Positions 8,543 through 16,081 of a DNA stretch of 39,717 bases are shown in pieces. A program made the position numbers and the translations under genes. This DNA is from Sphingomonadaceae bacterium 3R27E2-A (lineage in GTDB: Bacteria > Pseudomonadota > Alphaproteobacteria > Sphingomonadales > Sphingomonadaceae), in assembly GCA_005503165.1 (NCBI GenBank), contig SCNT01000039.1, positions 1-39,717 of the forward strand, read 5' to 3'. Position 1 is the first letter of the stretch, and each line of letters begins with the position of its first letter. Under the pieces are notes generated by a model that was not told the origin of the DNA, searched no databases, and saw nothing but the letters and a program-made list of their open reading frames with translations.

Positions 8543-8579
8543 CCCTCACATATTCCGGCATAATATTCCGATGTGAGGG
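8543..8579. promoter_or_regulatory. Perfect 9+9 bp inverted repeat midway between divergent copC and ECF module
   Basis: CCCTCACAT (8543-8551) and ATGTGAGGG (8571-8579) are exact reverse complements separated by 19 bases. A direct repeat ATATTCCG occurs at 8550-8557 and 8563-8570, partly inside the spacer. The element lies 52 bases from the copC start on one side and 54 bases from the rightward gene start on the other. That position suits an operator shared by both promoters. The binding protein is unknown; candidates in the locus are the AraC protein and the ECF sigma factor, or a regulator encoded elsewhere. Confidence 0.65.
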
Positions 8580-8633
8580 GTGGAGCGGTTCGGCGCGTAT
8601 GTACAGTGATGGAAAGTTTTGAAGAGACGATAG

Positions 8634-8900
8634 ATGAATGAGGAGCTTCGCATTTTGAAACGGGTCGATCTGCCCGCAGCGCTCGACGCGCTCGACGATC
8701 GCATCATGGGTGCCTTGGCGATCCGCCGGCGCGAAGCGGTGGCGACGCGTCGCCTGATGGCGCTGGCCGCCTTTGTTTCGCTCGGCGGCGGTATGGTCGT
8801 GGGTAGTGCGGTGTCCCAGCCTGCGGTCGCGGCGAGTCCGCTTACCCCCTTTGGTCCATCGAGCGCACTCGCGCCTTCCTCCTTGCTGGACGTGCAGTAA
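8634..8900 (+). CDS. CnrY-like membrane anti-sigma factor (putative)
   Basis: An 88-residue protein with a charged cytoplasmic N-terminal stretch (MNEELRILKRVDLPAALDAL, then DDRIMGALAIRRRE), one membrane segment near 41-58 (LMALAAFVSLGGGMVVGS) and a short Pro/Ser-rich periplasmic tail. This is the size and topology of CnrY-type anti-sigma factors, which hold the ECF factor at the membrane. Sequence similarity alone would be weak. The call rests on its place directly before a CnrX-like sensor (two-base gap) and an ECF sigma factor. A ribosome site GAAGAGA precedes ATG 8634. It is the first gene of the rightward copper transcript. Confidence 0.7.
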   Translation: MNEELRILKRVDLPAALDALDDRIMGALAIRRREAVATRRLMALAAFVSLGGGMVVGSAVSQPAVAASPLTPFGPSSALAPSSLLDVQ

Positions 8901-8902
8901 CG

Positions 8903-9340
8903 ATGCCGTCGCGTCGCCTTCTTCTCGTGGGGCTCATTGCATTCGCCGCTGCCATCGCCGGCGTATTTGTCGGGCGCATTGTGTCGGACACGCCGAAAGC
9001 GAGCGAAACCGAACTGCATGCGGTTCTTCACGGCCAACTCGACCTCACCCCGGAGCAGGAAACGAAACTCGAGCGGATCGAAGCCGACTTCGTGGGTCGC
9101 CGTCAGGCGCTCGAGCTCGAGATGCGCGCCGCTAATATCCGGCTCGCGCAGGCGATCGAAGCTGAGCATGGCTATGGACCGCGCGTCACCGAGGCGATCG
9201 ACGAGACGCATGAGCTGATGGGGACATTGCAGAAGGAAACGCTCCAGCATCTTTTCGCAATGCGCGGGGTTCTCAACCCCAATCAGGCGGAGATGTTCGA
9301 CAAGAGCGTGGTCAAGGCGCTGACCGCCGATGCGCGGTGA
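8903..9340 (+). CDS. CnrX-like periplasmic metal sensor
   Basis: A 145-residue protein with one N-terminal membrane anchor (LLLVGLIAFAAAIAGVFVG, near 6-24) and a helical periplasmic domain of the CnrX/Spy-like type. The residues H39 and H43 (HAVLH), E60, H116 and M120 (HLFAM) fall at exactly the spacing of the CnrX metal ligands H42, H46, E63, H119 and M123, each offset by three. CnrX binds Ni(II) or Co(II) and triggers release of its sigma factor, so this protein should sense a divalent metal at a similar site. The genes around it are for copper, so the physiological metal is uncertain. The stop overlaps the sigma factor start (GTGA). Confidence 0.82.
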   Translation: MPSRRLLLVGLIAFAAAIAGVFVGRIVSDTPKASETELHAVLHGQLDLTPEQETKLERIEADFVGRRQALELEMRAANIRLAQAIEAEHGYGPRVTEAIDETHELMGTLQKETLQHLFAMRGVLNPNQAEMFDKSVVKALTADAR

Positions 9341-9921
9341 GCGCCGACCTATCGCAGTGTAGCGACCAAGATCTGGCGGCCTTTTCGCGCGTGCGTCGCG
9401 ATGATGCGTATCGCGAGTTGCTGCGCCGTTATAAAACGGGCGTCTACCGGCTCATCGTGAAGCAGATCGGCGATGCCGACGAGGCGCTGGATTTGACGCA
9501 GGAGACATTCGTCTCTGGTTTCTCGGCACTCGATCGCTATGATGGCGATCGCCCCTTCCGTACCTGGATCGCCCGTATCGCGCTCAACAAATGTCGCGAC
9601 TGGGCCCGGCGGCGAAAGGTGCGTGCCTTCTTCTCCCGTGCGCTCCCGCTAGAGAGCGCGCACCAGGTCGCGAGCGATGGTCCCACGCCCGACTCTGCGG
9701 CGACCGACAAGCGCGAGCTTGCCAGGGTTCGCGGTGCGATAGACCAGTTGCCGCCGAATTTGCGCGAAGTGTTGCTCCTGCGCGGTGTCGACGAGGTCAG
9801 CCAAGCCGAAACTGCGGTGATTTTGCGGGTCAGCGAAAAGACGGTCGAAACCCGCCTTTACCGTGCGCGGACCAAGCTCAGGCAATTGCTCGCTGAACCG
9901 TCTGCGAGTGCGCGGGGTTGA
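9337..9921 (+). CDS. ECF RNA polymerase sigma factor (CnrH-like)
   Basis: A 194-residue alternative sigma factor of the extracytoplasmic-function class. Region 2 is seen in AYRELLRRYKTGVYRLI, then DLTQETFVSGFSALDRYDG and FRTWIARIALNKCRDWARR. Region 4 is seen in LPPNLREVLLLRGVDE and AETAVILRVSEKTVETRLYR, the final DNA-reading helix. It starts at GTG 9337, overlapping the sensor stop, so the three genes are translationally coupled. By analogy with CnrYXH, metal binding by the sensor would free this factor to direct transcription. Its targets are probably the copper genes beside it and perhaps its own promoter at the 8543-8579 element, but no promoter motif could be assigned. Confidence 0.9.
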   Translation: MSADLSQCSDQDLAAFSRVRRDDAYRELLRRYKTGVYRLIVKQIGDADEALDLTQETFVSGFSALDRYDGDRPFRTWIARIALNKCRDWARRRKVRAFFSRALPLESAHQVASDGPTPDSAATDKRELARVRGAIDQLPPNLREVLLLRGVDEVSQAETAVILRVSEKTVETRLYRARTKLRQLLAEPSASARG

Positions 9922-10019
9922 TATCTCGACCGCTTTTTTAGGCAGCGCCGTCATCGTGCGGCATTTTTTATTGAGGGGCGACCGTCTCGCCTGCGTATGG
10001 CTTTAAGAACAGTTCAGTA

Positions 10020-11873
10020 ATGGTCGGAAAGAATATCCAGTTGGAAAGGCGTCGGTTCGTCAGTGGAGCTTTGGGCGGAGGCGCCGCCGCGGCGATGGCC
10101 GCATGGTTCCCGGCCTGGGCCCAAACAGTGTCGTCGGGCATCACCGCGCCCCTCCCGACGGTATCCGGCAATGACATCACTCTTCGCATCGCGCGCCAGA
10201 CGATGCGGATCGACGGCAAGATCAGCCGCGCCATCGGGATCAACGGGACCGTCCCGGCGCCGCTCGTTCGCCTGAAGGAAGGACAGGCGGCAAAGCTCAC
10301 CGTCGTCAACGACCTCGACGAAGACAGCTCGATCCATTGGCACGGCCTGATCCTGCCGTTCCAGATGGACGGCGTACCCGGCGTCAGCTTCCCCGGCATC
10401 AAGCCGCGATCGAAATTCGTCTATGAATTTCCGGTCGTTCAGTCGGGCACCTACTGGTATCACAGCCATTCGGGGCTTCAGGAGCAGCTTGGCCATTATG
10501 GTCCGATCGTCATCGATCCCGCGGGCGCCGACCCGGTCGCTTACGACCGCGAGCATGTTGTGGTGCTGTCGGACCATAGTCAGATTTCGCCCGAGGCGAT
10601 CTTCCGCAAGCTCAAAGTCAACCCCGGCCACTTCAACATGCAGCGCCAGACATTGTCCGGCCTGCTCGCCGGTAAGGATCAGTCGCTTGCGGAACGCATC
10701 GACTGGGGCAAGATGCGGATGGATCCGACCGATGTCGCGGACGTCAACGGATCGACCTATACCTTCCTCGTCAACGGCCACGGCCCGCGTGACAATTGGA
10801 CCGCGCTGTTCAATCCCGGCGAGCGCGTGCGGCTGCGCATCGTCAACGCCTCGGCTATGACGATCTTCAACGTCCGCATCCCGGGCCTCAGGATGACCGT
10901 CGTGCAGGCCGACGGGCTCAATGTCGTGCCGACCGAGATCGACGAATTCCAGATCGCCGTTGCCGAAACCTACGACGTCATCGTGACCCCGGTCGAGGAC
11001 CGCGCTTATACGCTGGTCGCCGAGGCCAACGACCGCTCGGGCATGGGACGCGCGACGCTTGCGCCGCGCGCCGGCATGGCCGCCGAGGTCCCGCCGCTCC
11101 GCGAACGTCCGCTCACTACCATGAAAGATATGGGAATGGGCGACATGGACATGTCGGGTGGTGCGATGGAGGGCATGGACCATAGCGGCATGGCGATGGG
11201 AGCCGAAAACGGAGCGACAGCAATGGAGATGCCTGCAGGCGAATCGATGCCGGGCATGGATATGTCTGGTGCCGCTGCGCCCGCTGCCGGAGCGATGGCG
11301 GGAATGGACCATGGCAGCATGAAAATGCGGGATTTCTCGGCTGCCCCGCAAGTCGATAAGAATCCTGGGGTTCAGACGATTTCCCCTATGCCGTCGGATC
11401 GGATGGGCGAAGCGGGTCAGGGGCTTGAGGACGTCGGGCATAAGGTGCTGACCTACCACGATCTCGTGGCGCTTGAGCGCAATCCCGACGTGCGCGCAGC
11501 CGAGCGGTCGCTCGACATCCATCTCACCGGCAACATGGAACGCTTCATGTGGTCGTTCGACGGCGTGAAAATGTCCGACTATCATGAGCCGATTCCGTTC
11601 ATCGAGGGCGAGCGGGTCCGGATCAACCTCATCAACGATTCGATGATGAGCCACCCTATCCACTTGCACGGTCATTTCTTCGAACTCGTGACCGGAAAGG
11701 GCGACCGCTCGCCGCGCAAGCATACAGTGCTGGTCCAGCCCGGCGGGACCGCGAGCTTCGACTTCACCGCCGACGCGCTCGGCGACTGGGCATTCCACTG
11801 CCACCTCCTCTACCATATGCACGCCGGGATGATGCGCGTCGTCAGCGTTCGTCCGAAGGGAGACGCCGAATGA
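10020..11873 (+). CDS. copA: Periplasmic multicopper oxidase CopA/PcoA
   Basis: A 617-residue multicopper oxidase, probably oxidising Cu(I) in the periplasm. It has a Tat signal (RRRFVSG at 10-16, cleavage after AWA near 35). The copper-ligand motifs are all present: HWHGL near 106, WYHSHSG near 146, HPIHLHGHFFEL near 545 and HCHLLYHMHAGMM near 593, which gives the type 1, 2 and 3 sites. A Met-rich insertion (about 365-440) contains many MGM, MDM and MDHSGM units and probably binds or channels Cu(I). The start ATG 10020 has only a weak ribosome site. It is followed by copB with a 4-base overlap (ATGA). It shares a name with the P-type ATPase above but is unrelated to it. Confidence 0.95.
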   Translation: MVGKNIQLERRRFVSGALGGGAAAAMAAWFPAWAQTVSSGITAPLPTVSGNDITLRIARQTMRIDGKISRAIGINGTVPAPLVRLKEGQAAKLTVVNDLDEDSSIHWHGLILPFQMDGVPGVSFPGIKPRSKFVYEFPVVQSGTYWYHSHSGLQEQLGHYGPIVIDPAGADPVAYDREHVVVLSDHSQISPEAIFRKLKVNPGHFNMQRQTLSGLLAGKDQSLAERIDWGKMRMDPTDVADVNGSTYTFLVNGHGPRDNWTALFNPGERVRLRIVNASAMTIFNVRIPGLRMTVVQADGLNVVPTEIDEFQIAVAETYDVIVTPVEDRAYTLVAEANDRSGMGRATLAPRAGMAAEVPPLRERPLTTMKDMGMGDMDMSGGAMEGMDHSGMAMGAENGATAMEMPAGESMPGMDMSGAAAPAAGAMAGMDHGSMKMRDFSAAPQVDKNPGVQTISPMPSDRMGEAGQGLEDVGHKVLTYHDLVALERNPDVRAAERSLDIHLTGNMERFMWSFDGVKMSDYHEPIPFIEGERVRINLINDSMMSHPIHLHGHFFELVTGKGDRSPRKHTVLVQPGGTASFDFTADALGDWAFHCHLLYHMHAGMMRVVSVRPKGDAE

Positions 11874-12957
11874 CCCGGATCGCGCTTCTCCTTGCGGGCA
11901 TCGCGCCGCTGGCCTTCGCTGCCCCCGCCGCGGCACAATCGATGGATCATTCGATGCACGGCGCGGCGCCCGCAACACCGCCCGCTCCCTCGCCAACGCC
12001 GATAGCGCAGCCCGCGCCCGAAGCGCCCGCCGAAGGGTCGATGGAGCAGATGGACCATAGCGGCATGCAGGGCATGGATATGGAGCCCGAGGCTTCGACC
12101 TGCCCGCCCGAACATGCCAAAATGGGCCATTGCACCCCGAAGGGCGCGCCTGCGGACCCCATGGCAGGAATGGAAGGCATGGCAGCTACGAGCAGTGCGA
12201 GCGGCACCGACTTGCCGCCGGGAGATGCTGCCGCGCCTGCGTCTCCGGGAAACTGGTACGCCGATCGCATCTACCCCAAAGCCGAAATGGACCATTCGCG
12301 CCACGACATGATGAAGGAGAATGGGGCGCAGACGATCGCTTTCATCAGCTTCAATCTCGCCGAATATCAGGCCCGCAAGGGCCGCGACGGGTTCCGCTGG
12401 GACGGCGAGGCCTGGTATGGCGGCGACATCAACCGGCTGACGATCAAGAGCGAAGGCGAGGGCGTTTTCGGCGAAGGCATCGAGAGTTCAGAGATTCAGG
12501 CGCTCTACAGCCGGGCGATCGGACCCTATTTCAACGCGCAGGCGGGTATCAGGCAGGATCTCGGGCCCGGCCCCGACCGCACCTATGCGACCATCGGCTT
12601 CGAGGGGCTCGCGCCCTATTGGTTCGAGGTCGAAGGCGCGCTCTTCCTCTCGAACAAGGGTGATCTGCTGGGCCGGCTCGAAGGCTATTACGACCAGCGG
12701 ATCACGCAGAAGCTGATCCTCCAGCCGATGGCCGAGTTCAATTTTGCTCTGCAGGACGTTCCCGAGACCGGAACCGGTTCGGGTCTCTCCGACGTCGAGC
12801 TTGGGCTCCGCTTGCGCTACGAGATCGTGAAGAGTTCGCTCCCTATGTCGGCGTCGAATGGGCGCGCAAGGTCGGCGACACCGCGCGCTTCGCGCGGGCG
12901 GCGGGCGAGGATGCGAATGGCGTCAGCTTCGTAATGGGGGTGCGGACCTGGTTCTGA
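11870..12957 (+). CDS. copB: Outer-membrane copper resistance protein CopB/PcoB, frameshifted near the 3' end
   Basis: CopB is an outer-membrane beta-barrel partner of the copper oxidase. A signal peptide (cleavage near AAAQ, 23) is followed by a Met/His/Pro-rich region with MDHSMHG, MDHSGMQGMDM and MAGMEGM. The barrel domain begins about residue 135 (MDHSRHDMMKENG) and includes the conserved FRWDGEAWYGGDINRLTIKSEGE. The frame as read stops at 12934 with a Ser/Arg-rich tail unlike the family. From about 12832 the +1 frame instead encodes EFAPYVGVEWARK, then RFARAAGEDANGVSF, ending VRTWF at TGA 12955-12957, the expected CopB end with a terminal Phe. One base is therefore missing near 12830-12834, either a real mutation or a sequence error. 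Confidence 0.88.
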
Positions 12958-12996
12958 TAAAATTCGCGGGGCGGCGGCACGTTGAGGAGAAGTATC

Positions 12997-13440
12997 GTGA
13001 AACCAGCTTATCGCAGCCTTGCGCTGCAGACGATCGTCAGCGGCATCATCATGTATCTGGTGATGTTCGTCATGATCGACCGCCTCTCGAGCTTCTACAA
13101 CAATCTCAACATGCTCTATATGACGCTGATGATGGTCGCACCGATGGTCGTGTTGATGATCGTCGCGATGCGCGACATGTTCCCGTCGAAGCGCCTCAAT
13201 ACGCTCCTGCTGCTCGGATCGGCGGTCGCGTTCTTCGGGAGCTTCGCGCTGATCCGGACGCAGACGACGATCGGCGACACGGCCTTCTTGCGTTCGATGA
13301 TCCCGCACCATTCGGGCGCCATTCTCATGTGCGAGCAGGCGTCGCTCAAGGACGCCGAAATACGCGAGCTCTGCCGCGGCATCATCGCTGGGCAGGCAGC
13401 CGAAATCGAACAGATGAAAACTATTCTCGCGAGGAAATGA
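12997..13440 (+). CDS. DUF305 membrane protein of copper locus
   Basis: A 147-residue protein with three membrane segments (IVSGIIMYLVMFVMIDRL, MLYMTLMMVAPMVVLMIVAM, TLLLLGSAVAFFGSFALI). A C-terminal DUF305 part follows, carrying the family motif FLRSMIPHHSGAILMCEQA and then AAEIEQMKTILA. The PHHSGA motif and Met/His residues of DUF305 proteins are associated with copper binding. I chose GTG 12997 because AGGAG lies seven bases upstream; the frame opens slightly earlier at a TTG within that site. It lies 40 bases after the restored end of copB and one base before the DUF411 gene, so it belongs to the rightward copper operon. Molecular function is not established. Confidence 0.85.
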   Translation: MKPAYRSLALQTIVSGIIMYLVMFVMIDRLSSFYNNLNMLYMTLMMVAPMVVLMIVAMRDMFPSKRLNTLLLLGSAVAFFGSFALIRTQTTIGDTAFLRSMIPHHSGAILMCEQASLKDAEIRELCRGIIAGQAAEIEQMKTILARK

Positions 13441-13441
13441 C

Positions 13442-13966
13442 ATGAAAAGTCCGATGACGCGCCGCCACCTTCTCGGCCTGGTTGCGGCTGGATCGGGGTT
13501 GGCGCTTGCGGCATGCAATTCTTCCTCGCGACCCACGGCAGCGGAAGAGAAAAATGGCAACGCGCGCACACCGGTCGCGGGTGCGCCGAATAGCAGGCAG
13601 ATGCTCGTCTATCGCGATCCCGAATGCGGCTGCTGCGAGGCCTGGGCGGATATTGCCCGCAAGGCTGGCTATCAGGTGACCGTCGAGAACCGCGCGGACA
13701 TGGCGGCCGTCAAGACGCGATATGATGTGCCCGGCCAACTGGCATCGTGCCACACGGCCGTTATCGGCGGCTATGCGATCGAGGGACATGTGCCGATGCG
13801 GCATGTCGCGAAACTTCTCCACGACAAGCCACGCAACATTCGCGGTATCGCCGTGCCCGGCATGCCGCGCGGTTCGCCGGGAATGGAGATGCCGGATGGA
13901 AGCGCGGACGCATTCGAAGTGATGGCATTCAGCAGCGACGGCAAGATTTCTGAATTCCGCGCCTGA
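13442..13966 (+). CDS. DUF411 metal-binding protein, Tat/lipoprotein-type export
   Basis: A 174-residue exported protein. The N-terminus has a twin-arginine stretch and a lipobox (MTRRHLLGLVAAGSGLALAAC), so it is probably a lipid-anchored periplasmic protein. The DUF411 domain covers about 52-150: VYRDPECGCCEAW with the CGCC metal site, YDVPGQLASCHTAVIGGYAIEGHVP and IRGIAVPGMPRGSPGMEMP, the usual order of conserved blocks. DUF411 proteins recur in copper and silver resistance clusters and are thought to bind copper; the exact role is unknown. Its start is one base past the DUF305 stop, and GAGGAA within the preceding gene serves as the ribosome site. Confidence 0.88.
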   Translation: MKSPMTRRHLLGLVAAGSGLALAACNSSSRPTAAEEKNGNARTPVAGAPNSRQMLVYRDPECGCCEAWADIARKAGYQVTVENRADMAAVKTRYDVPGQLASCHTAVIGGYAIEGHVPMRHVAKLLHDKPRNIRGIAVPGMPRGSPGMEMPDGSADAFEVMAFSSDGKISEFRA

Positions 13967-13994
13967 CCTGCCGGAGCGACAAAAGGAGACAGAT

Positions 13995-14342
13995 ATGACG
14001 AGATTCATTCCCGTAACGGGCGCCGCCGCGTTGATGCTTGCTCTCGCGGGATGCGGCGCCGAGCCTGCACAGAAGAGCGACGCCGCACCGGACCAGAGCG
14101 AGGTCACCGCCGGCGAGCCCCCGGCAATGGCCGAGACCACGCCTATTGCGGAAGAGACGTCAACCGTATCTGACCCGGTGGCGCCGACCGAAGAAGCAAG
14201 TCCTCCCGAGAAATCCCGCCCCAAGCAAGAACCTGCCGCGAAGGCCGCCATGCCGCCGCGGGCAAAGGCAGTGCCGGAAGCGCCGAAACCTGTCGAACCC
14301 GAGCCCGATCCTCATGCCGGGCACGACATGGACAAAATGTAA
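13995..14342 (+). CDS. Small lipoprotein with His/Met C-terminal tail
   Basis: A 115-residue protein with a clear lipoprotein signal (ALMLALAGC, Cys near 20), a long Pro/Ala/Glu-rich low-complexity middle and a C-terminal HAGHDMDKM. The tail is a compact set of His, Met and Asp residues like the copper-binding units of the neighbouring CopA and CopB. AAAGGAG lies seven bases before ATG 13995, and the gene follows the DUF411 gene by 28 bases in the same direction. I recognise no family. It looks like a tethered metal-binding tail on a flexible linker that could buffer or hand over copper in the periplasm. That function is inferred from composition and place only. Confidence 0.7.
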   Translation: MTRFIPVTGAAALMLALAGCGAEPAQKSDAAPDQSEVTAGEPPAMAETTPIAEETSTVSDPVAPTEEASPPEKSRPKQEPAAKAAMPPRAKAVPEAPKPVEPEPDPHAGHDMDKM

Positions 14343-15033
14343 GGACTGATCTCTGGCGAGGCGCCGCGCAGCCCTGCACAATGCGCCATATTGCCCCGAC
14401 AAGCCGGCCGCTCCGTAGCGGGCTTTGCCGGCGAAGGCTCGAAGTAGGACTGGCATTTCCATTAGAATTGCTTGGCGCGATAAGAGGGATGGTCAAAAAT
14501 CGAGTTCGAATGGGGCGTACGCGGGAGAACGTGACCGCGGCTTTTGCGTAGCGTTTTCAAGCAGGCGGTCGATGGCCGTATTGTCTGGGACCGTGGTTCG
14601 GTGAGGCGACAGATCTGAAATCGCGACGGTCCGGGTCGACTATGATGAAAGTCCTGCATTCGCCCGCGAGAACCATGTCATAATCGCGATGTCGAACTCG
14701 CGGCGGTCGCCTACGAAGCTCCACATGCGGGTGCGCAGCCACGGGCGTAGTTCCTCTTTTCATGCCCTGCATCCTCAGGAACGTCGAGCCGATGATCTTT
14801 GGTGGCGAGCGCCAACGAATACTTGCAAGCCCGTTTGAGGCTGGCAGTGTCGGAGCGAATATCGTCTCAAGGAAGGTCTGTCATCTCCACAATGGCTGCC
14901 ACTGAAGGATGTCGCTCCATCCTTGTTCCTGGTTATTCGAAGACGTCCGTGCTGACCTTTTCAATGGGCTCAGAAGGCTGCGGCACCGCGCCGCCCAAGA
15001 ATTTCATGTGCAAGATACTTGTCCTTTCCTCGA
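14343..15033. other. Gene-poor stretch downstream of the copper locus
   Basis: About 690 bases with no gene I can support. Open frames on either strand (for example 14557-14772 and 14462-14659 leftward, 14799-15146 rightward) lack ribosome sites and resemble no family I know. A leftward 24-codon frame starting MKFLGGAVPQPSE (about 15009-14935) follows the flavoprotein gene and may be the stump of a lost gene. No clean rho-independent terminator was seen after the copper operon. The stretch marks the change from the copper locus to a more AT-rich patch and may hold decayed genes. Confidence 0.45.
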
Positions 15034-15921
15034 TCAGTCGGTCAAGTGATTGTGGATTGCGGTCGCTGCTTCGGCTGCCTGACCCGCCGCCACGGCAATT
15101 TGATCCAACCCTTCGGCCATGTCGCCGGCAGCGAATAATCCGCTAACCGTTGTTTGCTGATGCTCATCGACGACAACACATGCCATTTCACCTAGTCTGG
15201 CACCTACCATCCGCGCCAAATCCGAGTTCGCGGAGGTTCCAAGGGCAACGTAAAGCGTGTCGAACGCCAGTTGCTGACCATCAGCAAGCGTTACGCCGAT
15301 ATCCTGATTATTAACCGAGAAATCGCGAACGGGCACTTGCTTGATGATGATACCGCTTCGAATAAGATTTGCTTTTTCGGCTTCCGATAGTTGCGAAGCA
15401 TCCTGTGTGAGCAAGGTCACTCTGTCGCTGAAGTAGCGAACAAATATTGCCTCAGCCGCGCCATGGTCGGAACAGCCCAGAACCGCCACCCTCTTGCGGC
15501 GCACCTCGTAAGCGTCGCAGATCGGACAATAGCGTATCAGGCCTAGGGCTACCCCCCGATCATGGGCAGCTTGCGCGATTCTCGGTCGATGATTCGTTAC
15601 GCCCTGAGCAAGCAATATGGTTCGTGCCTTTATCAAGTTGGAACCCGTGTTCGCGATAAAGCAGGTCCCGACCCGCTCGATCCTTTTGACGACGCCATTC
15701 ACCATTTCCGCGCCATATCGTGCGGCATGCTCCCGCATGCGCGAAAGTAATTCCTCGCCAGATATCCCGCTTGGGAATCCGACAAGGTTATGTGTCATTG
15801 GAATAGTAGCCGCCCGGCCCGCTCCGGCATCGACCAGCAATGTGGAACGCATAAATCTGCCCAGGTAGGTGGCCGCGGTCAGACCTGCCGGCCCTCCCCC
15901 GATGATGATGCAGTCGTACAT
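15034..15921 (-). CDS. Thioredoxin-reductase-like FAD/NAD(P)H oxidoreductase
   Basis: A 295-residue flavoprotein. The FAD-binding Rossmann motif GGGPAGLTAATYLG is at 8-21, and a second nucleotide-binding block AVLGCSDHGAAEA lies near 147. The redox-type pair CPICDAYE is near 134-141, and the FAD-closing ATG-like motif GLFAAGDMAEG lies near 256. The size and order fit the low-molecular-weight thioredoxin reductase group; the C-P-I-C pair places it near the variant reductases often called NAD(P)/FAD-dependent oxidoreductases rather than true TrxB (CATC). The electron acceptor is unknown. The start is ATG 15921 with GAAGGG upstream. Base use is visibly less GC-rich than the copper genes (28 of 60 bases at 15301-15360), which hints at separate ancestry. 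Confidence 0.85.
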   Translation of the reverse strand: MYDCIIIGGGPAGLTAATYLGRFMRSTLLVDAGAGRAATIPMTHNLVGFPSGISGEELLSRMREHAARYGAEMVNGVVKRIERVGTCFIANTGSNLIKARTILLAQGVTNHRPRIAQAAHDRGVALGLIRYCPICDAYEVRRKRVAVLGCSDHGAAEAIFVRYFSDRVTLLTQDASQLSEAEKANLIRSGIIIKQVPVRDFSVNNQDIGVTLADGQQLAFDTLYVALGTSANSDLARMVGARLGEMACVVVDEHQQTTVSGLFAAGDMAEGLDQIAVAAGQAAEAATAIHNHLTD

Positions 15922-16081
15922 ACGTACCCTTCGCCGACGTTAATTGTCATTGTTATACGCAGCAGGCCGCATCTGCCCTTCACAGCGAGCGTTTCGTTCG
16001 AGAAATTCGCGATATGCGCGAGGGGGACGCGCCACCGATGCGTAAAATAGACATAGGTCATTGGTAAACGGGGTGGGCGCG

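Noticed and set aside
9947..9970. GCCG-loop-CGGC followed by ATTTTTTA after the sigma factor gene, as a terminator
   Set aside because: A four-base stem is too weak, and copA 50 bases on appears to belong to the same transcript.
14380..14445. GC-rich partial inverted repeats after the lipoprotein gene, as a terminator
   Set aside because: Pairing is broken (AAGCCGG against GGGCTTTGCCGG) and no T-run follows on either strand.
14462..14772. Two overlapping leftward frames in the gap after the copper operon
   Set aside because: No ribosome site, no recognisable motif, and composition typical of chance frames.
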